NCBI RefSeq assembly: GCF_040954645.1
Contig: NC_092808.1
Span: 117,964,049-118,028,048 of the forward strand
DNA: 64,000 nucleotides
Origin: Diabrotica undecimpunctata
Taxonomy: Eukaryota > Arthropoda > Insecta > Coleoptera > Chrysomelidae
Direction of reading: 5' to 3'
The notes under the pieces: generated by a model
What the model was told of the DNA's origin: nothing
The model's input: only the letters and a program-made list of their open reading frames with translations
Databases searched by the model: none
Shown here: positions 22,601 through 34,714 of the stretch, in pieces
How the letters are laid out: every line of letters starts with the position of its first letter
Numbering within the stretch: the stretch's first letter is position 1
Translations under genes and position numbers: made by a program

Positions 22601-24099
22601 CAGTTAATGTTAGTTTGTAGTTTTCCTGTTATTTGATCTTCCACTTATGCGAATAAGTAGGGCATAAGCAATGAGTCTTGATGGCATTCTACTTTTACAT
22701 AAAATTTAACAGTATCTCCCACACCTGTCTGAGTTGGCTGGTATCCTTCTTCGGAGATTAACGTACTTGTTTCGAGTAGGGAACAGTATGTTCCATTAAA
22801 GCGAAATATTTGAAGATCCACCTCGTATCATATCAATTTTAATATTTAAGAATTTCAACATGAAATGTAGAGAGATCATTAGACTTTACTATGTGGTTAG
22901 TTACAATTACTTTTAAGATGATTTTACTGATAATGGTCTGACAAGACCAAAAATGTTCTGAAATTATTTAAAACGTTTGGATTATTTAAATTTTATAATA
23001 AATATATAACATTATACATTAAAAGTTGTTTACACAACAATATATCTTTACACAATAAACAATATTTAAACTTTAATGTGAAACTAAGCACAATGTGAAT
23101 AATGATCCAAGTTATTTGATAATAAAAATAACAGTGACTGATGATGCTTACAGCGATGCTGTGCCTCAGAAGCCTCAGAACTATAATAGGGGACACATTA
23201 AAAAGTTTTTAACAATGGCAATGAGAAGAAAAACAAATGTAATATCCGTGAACATATCGTTTTCCAAAAAAATAATTGATATAAATCATATATCATAAAT
23301 GATATAAGTCATTGATTGATATAAATCAGATAGTTGGGATACATATGAAAAAGAGCTGCCAAATAGAAAAATATAAAAATGATGAAAAGGTTGCTAATGT
23401 CCATAATACTAGTATATGAGAAATGAGTCAATACTCACAATCTTAAGTAGGTTTTATTTAATGATGGTAAATTTTGGACTACCGGTTTCAATATTGTTTA
23501 CAATATTGATGCCCCATCATCAAGCCTAAGTACGTTAGTCTTATTTATATTAAAAACTACAAGATATCAGATACAAGAAAGCTCTATAAACTAAGGTTAT
23601 CCTGAAAACCACCTTCTCCCACAAGGAATCCATTCACTTATATCCAGGAATGTATAAATTTTATATTTCATATATATTATTATGTTAATTATGTAGCGAG
23701 ATGGTTTTTTTAATATATTTACCAATTGTTATAGCTTTTTTGTTAAGGTTGTAAAATTAAAATTTATGGACGTCCCTAAACGCCAGGTGACTGAAAAAAA
23801 AACATACCGAGTTAGTTATAAACAAGACGAAGCAAAAAAAATAAAAAATAAAATCCAAAATTGAAGTGATCTAATGACGATGCAGTCTTGAGTTAAAGGG
23901 TATACACAGCCGACCTCCCAACAACTGAGTATATAGACCTAAATATATATACAAATCACACTGATATCGCGGTAAGAAGCTGCAGGCCAAATATAACAGC
24001 CAAATATCTACAAAATACACATAACGTTCTATGGAGAACTAATGGTGTATCTGGAAAAATAATCAAACAGTCAAAAAGAGAAAATTCACCAAACATCAA
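22601..24099. other. No recognised gene; one possible terminal-repeat motif at 23430-23530
   Basis: Around 23430-23530 a block ending in GATGCCCCATCATCAAGCC resembles the start regions of Penelope-type repeats (compare CATCATCAGGGGCATTTTG at 34808-34826). No coding sequence is attached. The remainder is AT-rich and unrecognised. Confidence 0.35.
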
Positions 24100-24680
24100 A
24101 CCAGAAATCTTCAACATACAAATTTAATGAAATAGCGAAACCAAATAGCTAAGAGTAATAAAGGAGAAATTTCATTCACAATCAGGTGAAACCACCATTA
24201 TCAAGACAAAAAATGCCAGAGAAGCTATTTGAAGTGTATATTAATATATCTGAAGTGCCTGAAGAATGGAAAATGTGTAAACGTATACAGAACAATTTGG
24301 GTTACTAGCGCCATTAGTAGATTGTATAAAAAGAACTTAAAAATCGGATTGAAGGAGAGTACGGGAATATGGTAACCGAAAAACAGGTAGGATATATAGC
24401 AGAAATTTTTATAACAGATCACCTTTTCGGTGTAACTCAAGTGGTTGAAAATAAGACTGCGTTTAACCAATAAGTTGACTTGCTATACATGGACTTGAAA
24501 ACTAAAAAAGCCTACAACAGAGTGCCTCGTCAAAAGCTGTGGAAATCATCGAAAAACCAAATATTAACATTGAGAGAGCATTACAGCAAACAAAAACTGG
24601 TATTTTATCATTAAACTCAAAATAAAAATTAGATGTAGAAGAACGCAACCAATTAAAAAGGTAACTGAGGAAACCCAACT
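24100..24680 (+). pseudogene. LINE reverse transcriptase fragment
   Basis: The plus strand encodes ISEVPEEWK near 24250, EKQVGYIAE near 24380 (normally E.Q.GFR), and LLYMDLKTKKAYNRVPRQKL near 24485, the palm motif of LINE RTs. Stops intervene and no complete domain survives. Confidence 0.65.
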
Positions 24681-25741
24681 GAAGTTACAATTAATCAAGA
24701 GTAAGAAGTCGATTAAACACAAAGATTAATAAAAAGCAAATAAGCACGCACTATTAAAAGACTTATCAAAATTATTTACATATATAAATAGTATTTGAAC
24801 CAAAACAAAAAATTTAAATAGTAGGATGTTAGGTTGCCAAAAAGGGCATAAACAATAAGAAAAGATACTTTGATAGTCTAAGGAAAAAGGTTCTAGCGAC
24901 GCAGTAAAAGTTTCTTGAGCCTCTTGAATACTGAAACTGCTACTAGTAACGCAACCAGTAATACAAGTGTCTGTAAAAATATAATGTAAAATATAAAACT
25001 AATGTAGAAAGATAACTAGTTTTGGGTAGCTTAATGTGGAAACACGTACAGTCTAATATCAAATTGCAAAATAAAACTGCGTGTATTAAATATGAAATTA
25101 CACATTAAAAATACTCTAAAATAATGATTCCTTTTAATTTACTGTCTTAATACATAGGCTTTGAAAACCATCAAAGTCTAAGTCTAATATTTATATGTGA
25201 GCAAACAAATTAATTTTATTTTCAATTATGGTTAATTCTCATGATGTGGTAATTACAAAAGACTTAAATTGAGAGTCTCAATCGGAATATAGTTTGGTTT
25301 CCTTTTATCCAAGAGAGTTTATGAAATTCAGGAACGGGGTGAAAATGTAAAAAAAAGACTGTATAAAAAATAAATCAAATTAGGTATAAGTACAAAATCT
25401 CGGATTGAAAAAGTATAAAATATCACCAAAAATAGCAGAAGTGATGGCAAAAGTGGCGGATGCACTCTTGTATGCAAGCCACAAAACGAAGTGAAGTTAT
25501 GTGATGACAAATGTGGAAGGAATCTTAACTGTTTGATTTCCCAGAGAAATTCCATTGTTTCCAGCGAAAATTTATGATAGGCATATTTGATAAAAAAATC
25601 TGCAGTCTTGGATCTCTAGAAACTGTTGTTCAGGTTTAAAAATGTTTTTAATGTAAGAAAACATATTGAAGATATTAAATGGCTTACTAAATAAACATTA
25701 AAAAACGTTCAGTTCGTATACTATCAAAATTATAATATAAA
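24681..25741. other. 3' flank of the cadherin gene; no other gene seen
   Basis: On the minus strand this lies downstream of the cadherin stop codon at 25742-25744 and should include its 3' UTR. A minus-strand AATAAA occurs near 25216, about 500 bases after the stop. Whether it is the used polyadenylation signal cannot be told. Confidence 0.4.
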
Positions 25742-26249
25742 TTATGGAGAAGTGGTACTGTCTGCTCTAAGTTGGTTAGTATGCATATCGTCATAAGCAA
25801 TTGTGAACACACTTTTTTTCTGAGCTATTGGTGGTTTAGTTAAAGCAATTCCAGAGTCATTATCTTCATCAGGCCTTTTGGGTTGATTCGGAGCCGCGAG
25901 ATGCGGGCCTTCAAATCTGTATTCAGAATGTTGAATAAGGGGATGATCGGGACCAACAGAATTCTTTTTATTGTCGACTTTTTTATTTTTACTGGATTCG
26001 GTATCCATTAGTAGTCTTGAACTAACTGCGGGTTTGGTACCGGAATTTTTGGAATCTTTGACTTCTTTCTTAGGTTCTTTTTTTCTCCCTTCTTGTACTT
26101 CTTTGTTTTTTAATTTGTTTTCATCGGATTTCTTGTACCAATCCATATATCTAGGTCCACCGTTTATTTTTCTAGCAGACGATTTGGATTTTTTACTTCC
26201 TGAAATTTGAGTAAGATCCATCTGGCTTCTTGATTTCAGTTTAGAAGGT
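25742..26249 (-). CDS. Cadherin exon 6: C-terminal exon with stop
   Basis: The acceptor is TGTTTCAG at 26250; its first base completes AGA. The product continues PSKLKSRSQMDLTQISGSKK, a lysine-rich stretch, GPRYMDWYKKSDE, and a conserved-looking end (KKSVFTIAYDDMHTNQLR, then STTSP) with TAA at 25744-25742. The last four residues are not a strong class I PDZ ligand. There are no stops or frameshifts in 169 codons. Confidence 0.87.
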
Positions 26250-26377
26250 CTGAAACATAAATATATTTTTAAAAATAATTAAAAACTAATAACAAATAAA
26301 ATTTCTTGTTCGCCAATACAACTTCACTTATTCGACCGATGGACCAAGGAATAATTTCTGCTTTTAAGAGAAAATAC

Positions 26378-27250
26378 AGGGTGTCTAGAAATTCTCCTGA
26401 CAATAAATACCAGAGATTCCTCAGATAATTTTAGGACAATTTAATCCAATTCACCTAGTCCGAAAATGCTTCCTGTGGGAGCTAGAGTTCTTTGAAGATG
26501 GCGCCTTGTAAGTAGTTTTTTTTAAATACCTCCAGAACCCTTCTATTTAGAAAAACGAAAACTGGTACGATTAATTATCCTTCAGAGTTGAATCGATTCC
26601 AATAATTAAGAATTTCTAGTACTGTTCATAGTCGTCCGTTCTGGGTAGGTCAACCTTAATCGGGAAATTTTTCAGCGTATCTACGTTGTTGCTCAAGCGT
26701 TACACCTCATTTTGCGATCAACTAAATGCACATCAGCGTATTCCTCATTAGTAAAAACCATTTTTTTTTTAAATTGAAATTCTTGTGTTTGAATCCCACA
26801 AAGTAAAAACTAAAAGAGAAACTTCACGAACTGACAACAATTTGAGAATTAAAAACGTAGGTTATACTTCTGTTAACATTTCAAAGCCAACTAATGCAAA
26901 AAATAATAATTTAACTTTCATGATAGAAAAACGAAAAATTTTCAAATTAATTTTTCTCGAAAACGGGGTATCCTACCGACTTAAAACAAGAGTACCTTTT
27001 AATACTAGAATACCTGAAAATCTAATAATCTACTATGACAAATGCTTAAAAGTTAAAAATAAAAAAGTTATGCGGTAAAATAACCATTGACCTACCCAAA
27101 ACGGACGCCTATGACCGCTACTAGAAATTAGCAATTAGCGGAATCGATTCAACTCTGATGGATAAATAATCATACCAGTTTTCGTTTTTCTAAATAGAAG
27201 GGTTTTCTGACTAGGTGAATCGGGTTAAATTGTCTTAAAATTACCACCAA
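26378..27250. repeat. Fold-back element in the last cadherin intron
   Basis: Two inverted arms match over about 120 bp (26534-26653 against 27088-27208), including CTTCTATTTAGAAAAACGAA and GTTGAATCGATTCC. A further outer block matches (AATTTTAGGACAATTTAATC near 26429 against 27215-27245). The left arm carries about 75 extra bases missing on the right. The outer end reads ACAGGGTGTC. A 97-codon plus-strand frame lies between the arms, without recognisable domains. Confidence 0.85.
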
Positions 27251-27582
27251 TGCCACCAATGATCGGTTATTAGAATATCCCGGTATAGGAATACTTTTCT
27301 TCACTAAGCGGGTTCGAATGTAGAAGAAATAATACACCACTAGCTAACAACTGGTACTCCCATGTAGATAGAATAAGTAAAGACCGCATACCAAAAATAG
27401 CAATAAAATACTACTCACGAGGAAGCATTTATCTTGTCGAGCTATTTTTGTTCAATAAATTGTTTTGAATGTTTGAGAATTACGGAATTCTAAAGGTAAT
27501 CTATTTTTTCTTTTAAATATTATTTGAAAATACATAAAAACAGAATAAACTTAAAATTATTCAATAAAAAAAGTTAAATTAC

Positions 27583-28316
27583 CTTGTTGAACTGTCTGAT
27601 GATTTTCTTCGATTTCTGGAAGATATTATTCTTAAATCCATCTCCGAATGGTATCTTTGTTTACTAGAATCTGTGCTAGTCTTCTCGTCAGATTTTCCAC
27701 TAATCTCGAGACTATCATCAGAAAATATGTCTTTTTTTAATAGGTATTTTAATCTTTCTTTTTTTCTGTGGTATTCTCCACTATCACTATCAAAACTTTG
27801 TTCTAAGGACGCTAGCAATTCTTCTAAGACTTCTTTTTTTAGTTCTGACTTGGAAGAATAGGTATCGATTGACATTGTTTCACTTGGAGCTCGCTTTTGC
27901 CTTACTTCACTAACTCTACTCTCTCTATATTTATCGATTTCCTTATGAGGATGTTCTATTTCTAACTCTACTTCTTCTTGAATTGGTGTTTTAATTTTTC
28001 TTTTGATATGCGTTTTGCGACCATTCCTCCTCTTTGCTCTAGCTTTAATAATGGCTAATTCATCTTCTTCGTCACTGTACTCGCTTTGATCGTTATCAGA
28101 ACGAATTTCTCGCTTTGGAGGTTTGAGGAGTTCTGGTTCTGTCTGTGTCCCAGCATCTTGATCGGTTTGCGTACCGGCAGGCAAGGACTGGGTTTCTAAA
28201 CGTAAATCTCTTTCTCTATCTAAAAGAATTTGGCGCAGCAATGCATTTTGTTGACGAAGCGACGCTTCTAACAGTTCATGCTCACTTTGAGCTCTAACTG
28301 CATTTGGTAGCAGAAC
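27583..28316 (-). CDS. Cadherin exon 5: long charged cytoplasmic tail segment
   Basis: It begins VLLPNAVRAQSEHELLEASL in phase 0 after TTTCTAG and ends in phase 2 (ACA AG) before GTAATT. It contains a helical RQQNALLRQILLDRERDLR segment, a TDQDAGTQTEPE repeat, an acidic-basic patch (RRNGRKTHIKRKIK) and serine-rich stretches ending SSRNRRKSSDSST. Composition suggests phosphorylation and cytoskeletal contacts, but no named domain is visible. Confidence 0.87.
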
Positions 28317-28682
28317 CTAGAAATATATTTTTATTCAATAATAAATTGCTCTTCGAAATCAAAAATTAAAAGTGATCTATAATCTAATTTAGTTTAGATT
28401 TCAGACCCTTCATATGCTTTATTAATGACCAGAATATTAATACAGTTAAGTGAGAGTAAGTTTATAGAATGCAAATGGTTAAATAAAAACATTTTAAAAT
28501 CATGAAACTGAAAAAAAATGAATACTTTTGAGTATGTAAGTATGTCTAAGTCAAATATTAAATAATAAAGATATATAAGTTAACGACTAAACATCATATA
28601 TTAAATTACGTCATTTTAATTTTTGCCAAACATTTATAAGTCGAGATATCAAGTTTTGTCACAATCAGATTAAAAAAAACGG

Positions 28683-29710
28683 GTGTGGTAGTCCAGTGGG
28701 ACTGCCGGTGGAAGTTACACTTCTATACACGCATTCGGCGTTACAAATTTATTTGGGAGTCAATCTGCACAATCATTACACATGTAATACTATGGGTAAG
28801 GCATAGCAGAAAGAGAAACAGAATTAATAACAACTTACTAACAATTATTAAACAACTTTTGACCTGTAATAGGAGTATAGTAAATGAAGGATTGAATCAA
28901 TATTTTGATGAAAATGTATATTTTTATTTTTATTTTCATATATGTATGAAAGCAGTTGAATGCAAAAATTTTTTTACACATACTCTGCAGTAAAATTCAT
29001 TGTTTATTTTGTTATTAATATAATAATACAATACAAATTAAAATGTAATATTCATAAGTATTTAAAAATGACAATAATATATATAAAAAATACACTACAA
29101 TACAGTGCAACATAATTCAATATAATAATACAATACAAATTAAAACGCAATATTCATAAGTATTTAAAAATGACAATAATATACATAACTTTTTTACTTA
29201 CGCATATATGTTTAATTTGCCTTGTAATATTATTAATAAAAAAGTCCTCCCCGACTGGAAATCGAACCCCGGTCTCCCGCGTGACAGGCGGGCATACTGA
29301 CTGCTATACTACCGAGGACATGGCACAAACGTATTTCAAAATTGACAGTTCTACATCATACAGTGATTTATTGAGATTATTATTTTAAAATACAAAAGAC
29401 TAATATAATTATAAACATTTAATAAATAATACAAAACATATGACATAAATAATAATATTAATAAGTATTTTATTATATATATATATAATATTATATGTAT
29501 ATATATATATATCTTTATATAATATATATATATATAATATTAAATTATATATACAAAAGGAACATTTTTATATTCGAGAGAGGAAGAGAGAGAAAATATA
29601 TCTTCTGTCTCTCTCTTACTCATTATCTTACATATGTAATGATTTCACAGATTCACTCCCATACAAATTTCCAACGTGGAGCGCGCGTATAGAAGTATAA
29701 CTTCAAAATG
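28683..29710. repeat. Inverted-repeat element carrying a tRNA-Asp-like sequence
   Basis: 28695-28830 and 29585-29705 are imperfect inverted copies. Shared blocks include GAAGTTACACTTCTATAC, AATTT.T.TGGGAGT.AATCTG and AATCATTACA.ATGTAA. Between them lie two direct copies of an approximately 70-bp unit (29016-29086 and 29117-29188), the tRNA-like sequence and a TA repeat (29460-29545). No protein is encoded. It lies in the intron between cadherin exons 4 and 5. Confidence 0.75.
29247..29318 (-). tRNA. tRNA-Asp (GTC anticodon), possibly a pseudogene
   Basis: On the minus strand, TCCTCGG (29318-29312) pairs with TCGGGGA (29254-29248) in a seven-pair acceptor stem, allowing two wobbles. The anticodon arm CCGCCTGTCACGCGG is perfect, with anticodon GTC. 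The length is 72 nt as in animal tRNA-Asp. Two defects are visible: the D-loop has CA where the invariant GG should be, and the T-stem has one G-A mismatch (CGGGG against TCCAG). It therefore looks like a decaying gene or tRNA-derived repeat rather than a surely working tRNA. Confidence 0.75.
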
Positions 29711-29889
29711 TGGACGGATGTTTTATAGACGTATCCAGTTTTGGTTACCAGCTAACATATTTATATCGCATAACCTAATTTTATTGTTGTGCGTTTTACT
29801 AAAACGTTTTACTAAAATGAGGTGGTTCTTTGATTCTTTTAAGAAAAGTATCAGTAAAAAGTATGACGCGTGGAAATGTGTTAGTTGAT

Positions 29890-30840
29890 ATAGTTATTAG
29901 CCAACCTGAAAATTTTAGTAAATATCGAAAAAACAGTATTACACACTGAAAGTGAGGATTTAAAAAGATCAGTGGGAAGTGATATAAGAGGATTGAAAAA
30001 GGTGTTTAGTTGATGCCAAAATTAAAGTAATAAGTTCAACTTCTGAAGCAACTGGTCATTCCAAAAAATTGTGGTCATTCTAAAAATTTGGGTAGTGATA
30101 ATTCAGATGTAGATGAAAATTATATTCCTTCGGACACTTCATCTAACACAAGTGACAATAAGAGGCAGGTAAATATCAAGTAATTCAATCTAAAAAGAGT
30201 AAAATAATAGCTACTACCAGTAGCACAATGTGTCACATATGTGTGACAACGAAAGTAAGAATAATTTTAAAAATAAAAGTGATGATGGCAAAGACCAAAT
30301 AAATAACTCTAATGTTCAACCTAAAAAACCAAACAGAGTAGAAATGAAAAAAAAAGAAGATTTTAGGAGAAGAACGTATTACAAGAAAAGGTATACAAAA
30401 ACTTGCAAAAGTATTTCAAGCGCTTACTGCATGCTGTCGCAATAAATGTCACGAGAAACTCTCCCTAGATGAACTAATTTTTTTATGATTTTCTTAAAAA
30501 AGTGCAAGACAAAGTTCAGGTAATTCCTGAAAGAATGAAGATAGAGTCAAAAAAGACAGAACGAAAAGATAAAGGCAGAGGCGGAGATAATAAATACAGA
30601 CAAATTGTGGTTTATATTATATCACATATAACGACAAAACATTTGCAAAGAAATGTTCCAGAATCTACATAGTATCACAAAAGGAAAAAATTGATATTTT
30701 GATAAAAAAGAAACAACTATCACCCTCTGGTTTTATAGAACTTAATGATGGAACCTCATAATGGAAAACTCCAACCACATAACGCTCGACCAAATAAAAA
30801 AGCTAAAGTTATAAAAAATTATATTATACTATAGAACCAG
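29890..30840 (+). pseudogene. Degraded coding relic of unknown type
   Basis: Two overlapping frames carry acidic/serine stretches (ENYIPSDTSSNTSDNKRQ) and a basic region (EDFRRRTYYKKRYTKT), followed after a frame change by a Cys/His cluster (CCRNKCHEKLSLDE). The pattern suggests a broken transposon-borne protein. I do not recognise the family. Confidence 0.35.
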
Positions 30841-30901
30841 CTTTTTCATAGAACGTTATTTTTTACAATTTTGACAGGCGTGTAAGAAACTCTATATTTA
30901 C

Positions 30902-31156
30902 CTGAGACCTAAGATCTGCTTGCTGCTGCTCAATATAGCGTCGCATTAAAATATCCTTTCCGGTATCAGTAGCCATATACTGTTGTTCTGTAGCTATATT
31001 CATTCCCCTTTGAGGCTCACCTCCTCTGGTTATCAGTCTTAAAATATCAGCGTTGCCTTCTCGTGTATAATATTGGTCTCTTAACGGTTCTTGTTGGACT
31101 TCACTCTGTCTTTGCATTGTTCTTTTTACTCCTCCTTGATCTGATCCTCTATCAAC
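30902..31156 (-). CDS. Cadherin exon 4: cytoplasmic tail
   Basis: 85 codons in phase 0, from GTTGATAGAGG (after TTTAAG) to CTCAG before GTAAAT. The sequence is polar and glutamine-rich (VDRGSDQGG, DILMRRYIEQQQADLRSQ) with a likely helical C-terminal half. Phase matches the preceding and following exons. The intron before it is about 10 kb and full of transposons. Confidence 0.85.
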
Positions 31157-31344
31157 CTTAAACAGACAATAAAGTAGCCTTAAGTTAATATTTATATAAT
31201 CGTAACACATCTTAACACGCAATATTTAAAAAATATTAAATAATAATACATAAAATATTTTTCAATTATGGAAAAAAGAGGACAGCCAATATACCTGATT
31301 AGAAAAATCAAAAGTATGTACAGAAGTATAAATCATCATCATTG

Positions 31345-31770
31345 TCATCATAATACTGTTCTGTAGCTATTTTCGTGTGATTACTATTTTAGTTGGGAAT
31401 AAGCTACAATATAAGTTTAATATAAATTTATTTTTGACTTTTCGATTTCCACTTCGGAAATCGTTCTCAAAATACAAAACATTAATAAATTAAACAAATT
31501 TTGTTTTTTGTTACTTGGTGAAAAATTCTTCAAATAATTTTATTTTATCTGACTCATTCATATTGACAATTCAGATATTTATTATACATTTTAAAATAGA
31601 TGACTTTATAATTATATTGCCAATATTGTTGAGTTGCGTTCCTGGGGCGACTTTATTGTAAGATATTGTATATGTTACGAGCAATGTCCGAAATTGGACA
31701 ATCCTAGCATTGTACGGAAAATATTGTCCACTTCTAGCATTGCACCCCTTTACTGTACAGTCTCCGAAAT
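31345..31770 (-). mobile_element. Penelope-like element fragment, left inverted arm
   Basis: 31350-31665 matches 50060-50365 in the same orientation, and 31565-31665 matches 35755-35835 inverted (shared CATTTTAAA.TAGA.GACTTT, and TTGCGTTCCTG). From 31666 to about 31770 the plus strand reads CYEQCPKLDNPSIVRKILST, which is Penelope RT sequence. The same RT segment occurs on the minus strand at 35130-35215. So a minus-strand 3' part is fused to a plus-strand RT piece. Confidence 0.65.
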
Positions 31771-32099
31771 AGACATGAATATCGGACTTTGTATAAAAGA
31801 ATTGCTGTACAATGTTCGAATTTCAATAAGTAGCGATGCGTCAAAATTTGGGAGAATATGACAGGTATCGATTCATATCGATTTTTACGATTATTCCCCA
31901 TTTGTTTTTTGTTTTTAAAGTTAGAGGTAAACAGAAAAAATCGTCACTGTGAGGCGTGAAGTTATAAATCCATAATTAAATTAATCACGGTTTCTGATTT
32001 CTTGATTGTAGGATTAAATTATTCTTGGAATAATCTACCAATAAGTTTAAAATGGTCCAGGAAGATATTTTTAATTTTAAAGTAAACGAGCTAGGTGGT

Positions 32100-33775
32100 A
32101 CTATAGTTTTCGAATTAAGACAGAAACAGATTATAATACCCTTATTAGTGAAGTTATGGAAGCAAAAAATAGAAAAACCAAAACTTCATCAGACTATAGA
32201 CGAATTAAGAGGTATGATGTTTTAAAAGTAGGAGATACATATAGGTTAATTGTTCCCATGTGCAAAACAGACAATAATATTAAGTATTTTGTATGCAATT
32301 CTGAATTGTATGGTATAATAAACAGTGCTCACATACAGACAGGTCATGGTGGCATTCATAAATTAGAGTACAATTTAAAACAAAAATATGCCAATATAAC
32401 CAGGGATGTCATAAAAATCTTTCTTGAAAATTGTGAGGTGTGTGTAAAGAAGAAAACACTTCTAAAGAAAGGTGTTGTAGTAGTAAAGCCTATGGTGTTC
32501 AAGGAAGTTAATGAGCGAGAACAGGTTGATTTCATAAACTTTCAAACATGCCCAAGTGGCGAATATAAATTTATATTAAATTATCAGGATCACCTGAGTA
32601 AATTTGTTAGTCTACGCCCTCTCAAAACAAAAACTGCAGTAGAGGTGGCTACACATTTAGTAAATATATTTTGTATTTTTGGATCACCTTCTGTCCTCCA
32701 GAGCGATAATGGGCGTGAGTTTGTAAATAGTATTATAGAGAAATTAAAGGATGATGTGGCCACAATTAAAAATAGTCCATGGCAAGCCTCGACATTCCCA
32801 AAGCCAGGGAAGTGTAGAGAGAGCCAATAGGGATGTGCAAGAAATGATTGTTGCATGGATGGAAGATAATAAAACAAACAAGTGGGATGAGGGTTTATGT
32901 TTTTGCCAATTTCAAAAAAACAATAGTTTCCATCTTGGAATTAAGCAAAGTCCCTTTGAGGTGATGTTTGGTAGAAAACCCAAGTTAGGACTTGAGTCTG
33001 GTAGCCTACCAGTAGCTCTTAGTGTCAGTACGGAGGAAGAATTAGAGCAAGTCATTAGTTCAATGAATGTTGTGAAAAGTGGTGGGAAAACACTTTCTGA
33101 AGCTATATTAAACGAAAATGAGGTCCAAGTAGAATGTGCCATTGTTGAAGACTCATCACCAGATATGGAATTTATTGACTTGTGTCCCATGCCTGATTTA
33201 ATATTAGAAAAAGAAAGCCAAGAAGATCCTGAGTCTACATCTACACCTGAATCTCAGCCAACTGTTGAAGTAGATGAATGTAACCAAATTTCTGCCATAA
33301 AAAGTAGTATTTCAAAAAACAAACATCTGGCAGTTATTGCTTTAGAAAAGCAAGCAAAAAAGATGAAAGCCAATAAAAAAAAAAATTTCCACCTATTGAT
33401 GGAGGCTCTTCAGTTATTGTACCAGTGCCTTCTTTAGATAGGGGGAAAGGGGACCAGAGAAATATCCTAGGTGTTGTCTTAGACAATACTGATGGATTTT
33501 ACAAAGTAGGAACTTCAAGTGGTATCCTGCCACAATTATTTTCAAGGAACCAAATTGCTCCTTGCAAGGCAATGTTTATGTCTAATACTGATGTTCCAAA
33601 TACAGAATTGGCATTAAGAACTATAGTTAAGAAACAATCAAGGTTTGGTGGTCAAGGATTTATCAAATGCAATTGTAACAAGAAAAGTGTAGATGGAAAA
33701 TGTCATTGCCGCATAAATGGACTTATATGTAACTCAAAGTGTCATTATTCACTTGATTGTTTAAATAAATAAAAT
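32100..33775 (+). pseudogene. KRBA2-like integrase (rve) protein, two frameshifts
   Basis: Three successive plus-strand frames make one protein. Frame one, to 32750, has YRRIKRYDVLKVGD, a zinc-binding HTGHGGI...CEVC region, and the integrase core with two catalytic aspartates (QVDFINF and LQSDNGREFVNS). After a frameshift near 32748 the second frame continues IVHGKPRHSQSQGSVERAN with the catalytic glutamate. A second frameshift, in an A11 run near 33385, leads to SLDRGKGDQRNILGVV and a C-terminal cysteine cluster (CNCNKKSVDGKCHCRINGL). Insect genomes carry many such KRBA2-like genes, which I understand to be transposon-derived. The DDE triad is intact across frames, but this copy cannot make full-length protein without frame correction. 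Confidence 0.8.
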
Positions 33776-34714
33776 AAAAGTTAAAGTTCTTTTTTATTTA
33801 TATTTTATAATAAATTAATAGGATAATGGCATATATTAGTATTCAATTTTACTAAAGTTATTTTTTACTTTTATAGTGTTAGGTATGTATGCTCCATAAC
33901 CAATTTGTTGTCAGTTTTTGAACCACTATTAAAGTGGAACAGGAAGTTTTGTTAAAGGTTACAATTTTGCTATGTCTTTAGTTAATTTAGTTCATAGTAC
34001 ATATTTTTATTTCAGTTTTGCATTGAAAATTTAAAACCTTTTATGAATTTCTCAGATTTCATTATTTCCTTTATATTGAATAATTTTATTCAATACTAGT
34101 GGAGCATTTATGTGGTAACCTGTGCATTACTTTCACTGATTTCCTAATTTTTACTGAATTTTTATATAACATTTGTCAGCATCCATCACTATCCTATTTC
34201 CTTGGTGCAAACTTTACACCATCCTAAAAATATGCATTGATTTATCTCACAATAGTTTTTCTTTTCGATGAACATAGTTTATAATATGTTATTGAATGTC
34301 AGATATTGAATATATAAATTTAATCTGCATATTTTAATTTTTTCTTCACTTTATATAATAATAAGATACTAGCACAAGAAAATAATATAAAGCAGTGGTG
34401 GAAATGATATTTTGAAAACTTATTAAATGTAGTGTCTGATACAGCAGCAGTAGTACAATTAGATACTGTCATGGCAATGGTACTTGACATTAGAAGGTAA
34501 GAAGTTAAACAGACCATAAAAACAGTTAAGAAAGGAAATCAAAAATAACTAGATAATATCTTTAGATACCATCTAAGGCATTAGATGAAAGTGAAATACA
34601 TTAGCTCATAGGATTGTTCAAAAAAATTATGAAAACAGGACAAATATCAAATTAGTGGAGAAACAGCAAATTAAAGCCAGTTTACAAAAATAAAGAATTT
34701 ATATAAGGTTGAAT
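33776..34714. other. 3' flank of the integrase relic; no gene recognised
   Basis: AT-rich sequence directly after the integrase stop, with an AATAAAATAAAAG stretch at 33767 that could serve as polyadenylation signal. No other coding sequence is recognised. Confidence 0.4.

Noticed and set aside
25971..26210. Plus-strand open frame of 79 codons
   Set aside because: Antisense shadow of cadherin exon 6.
27673..27861. Plus-strand open frame
   Set aside because: Antisense shadow of cadherin exon 5.
32590..33190. Minus-strand frames of 92-95 codons
   Set aside because: Antisense shadows of the integrase gene.
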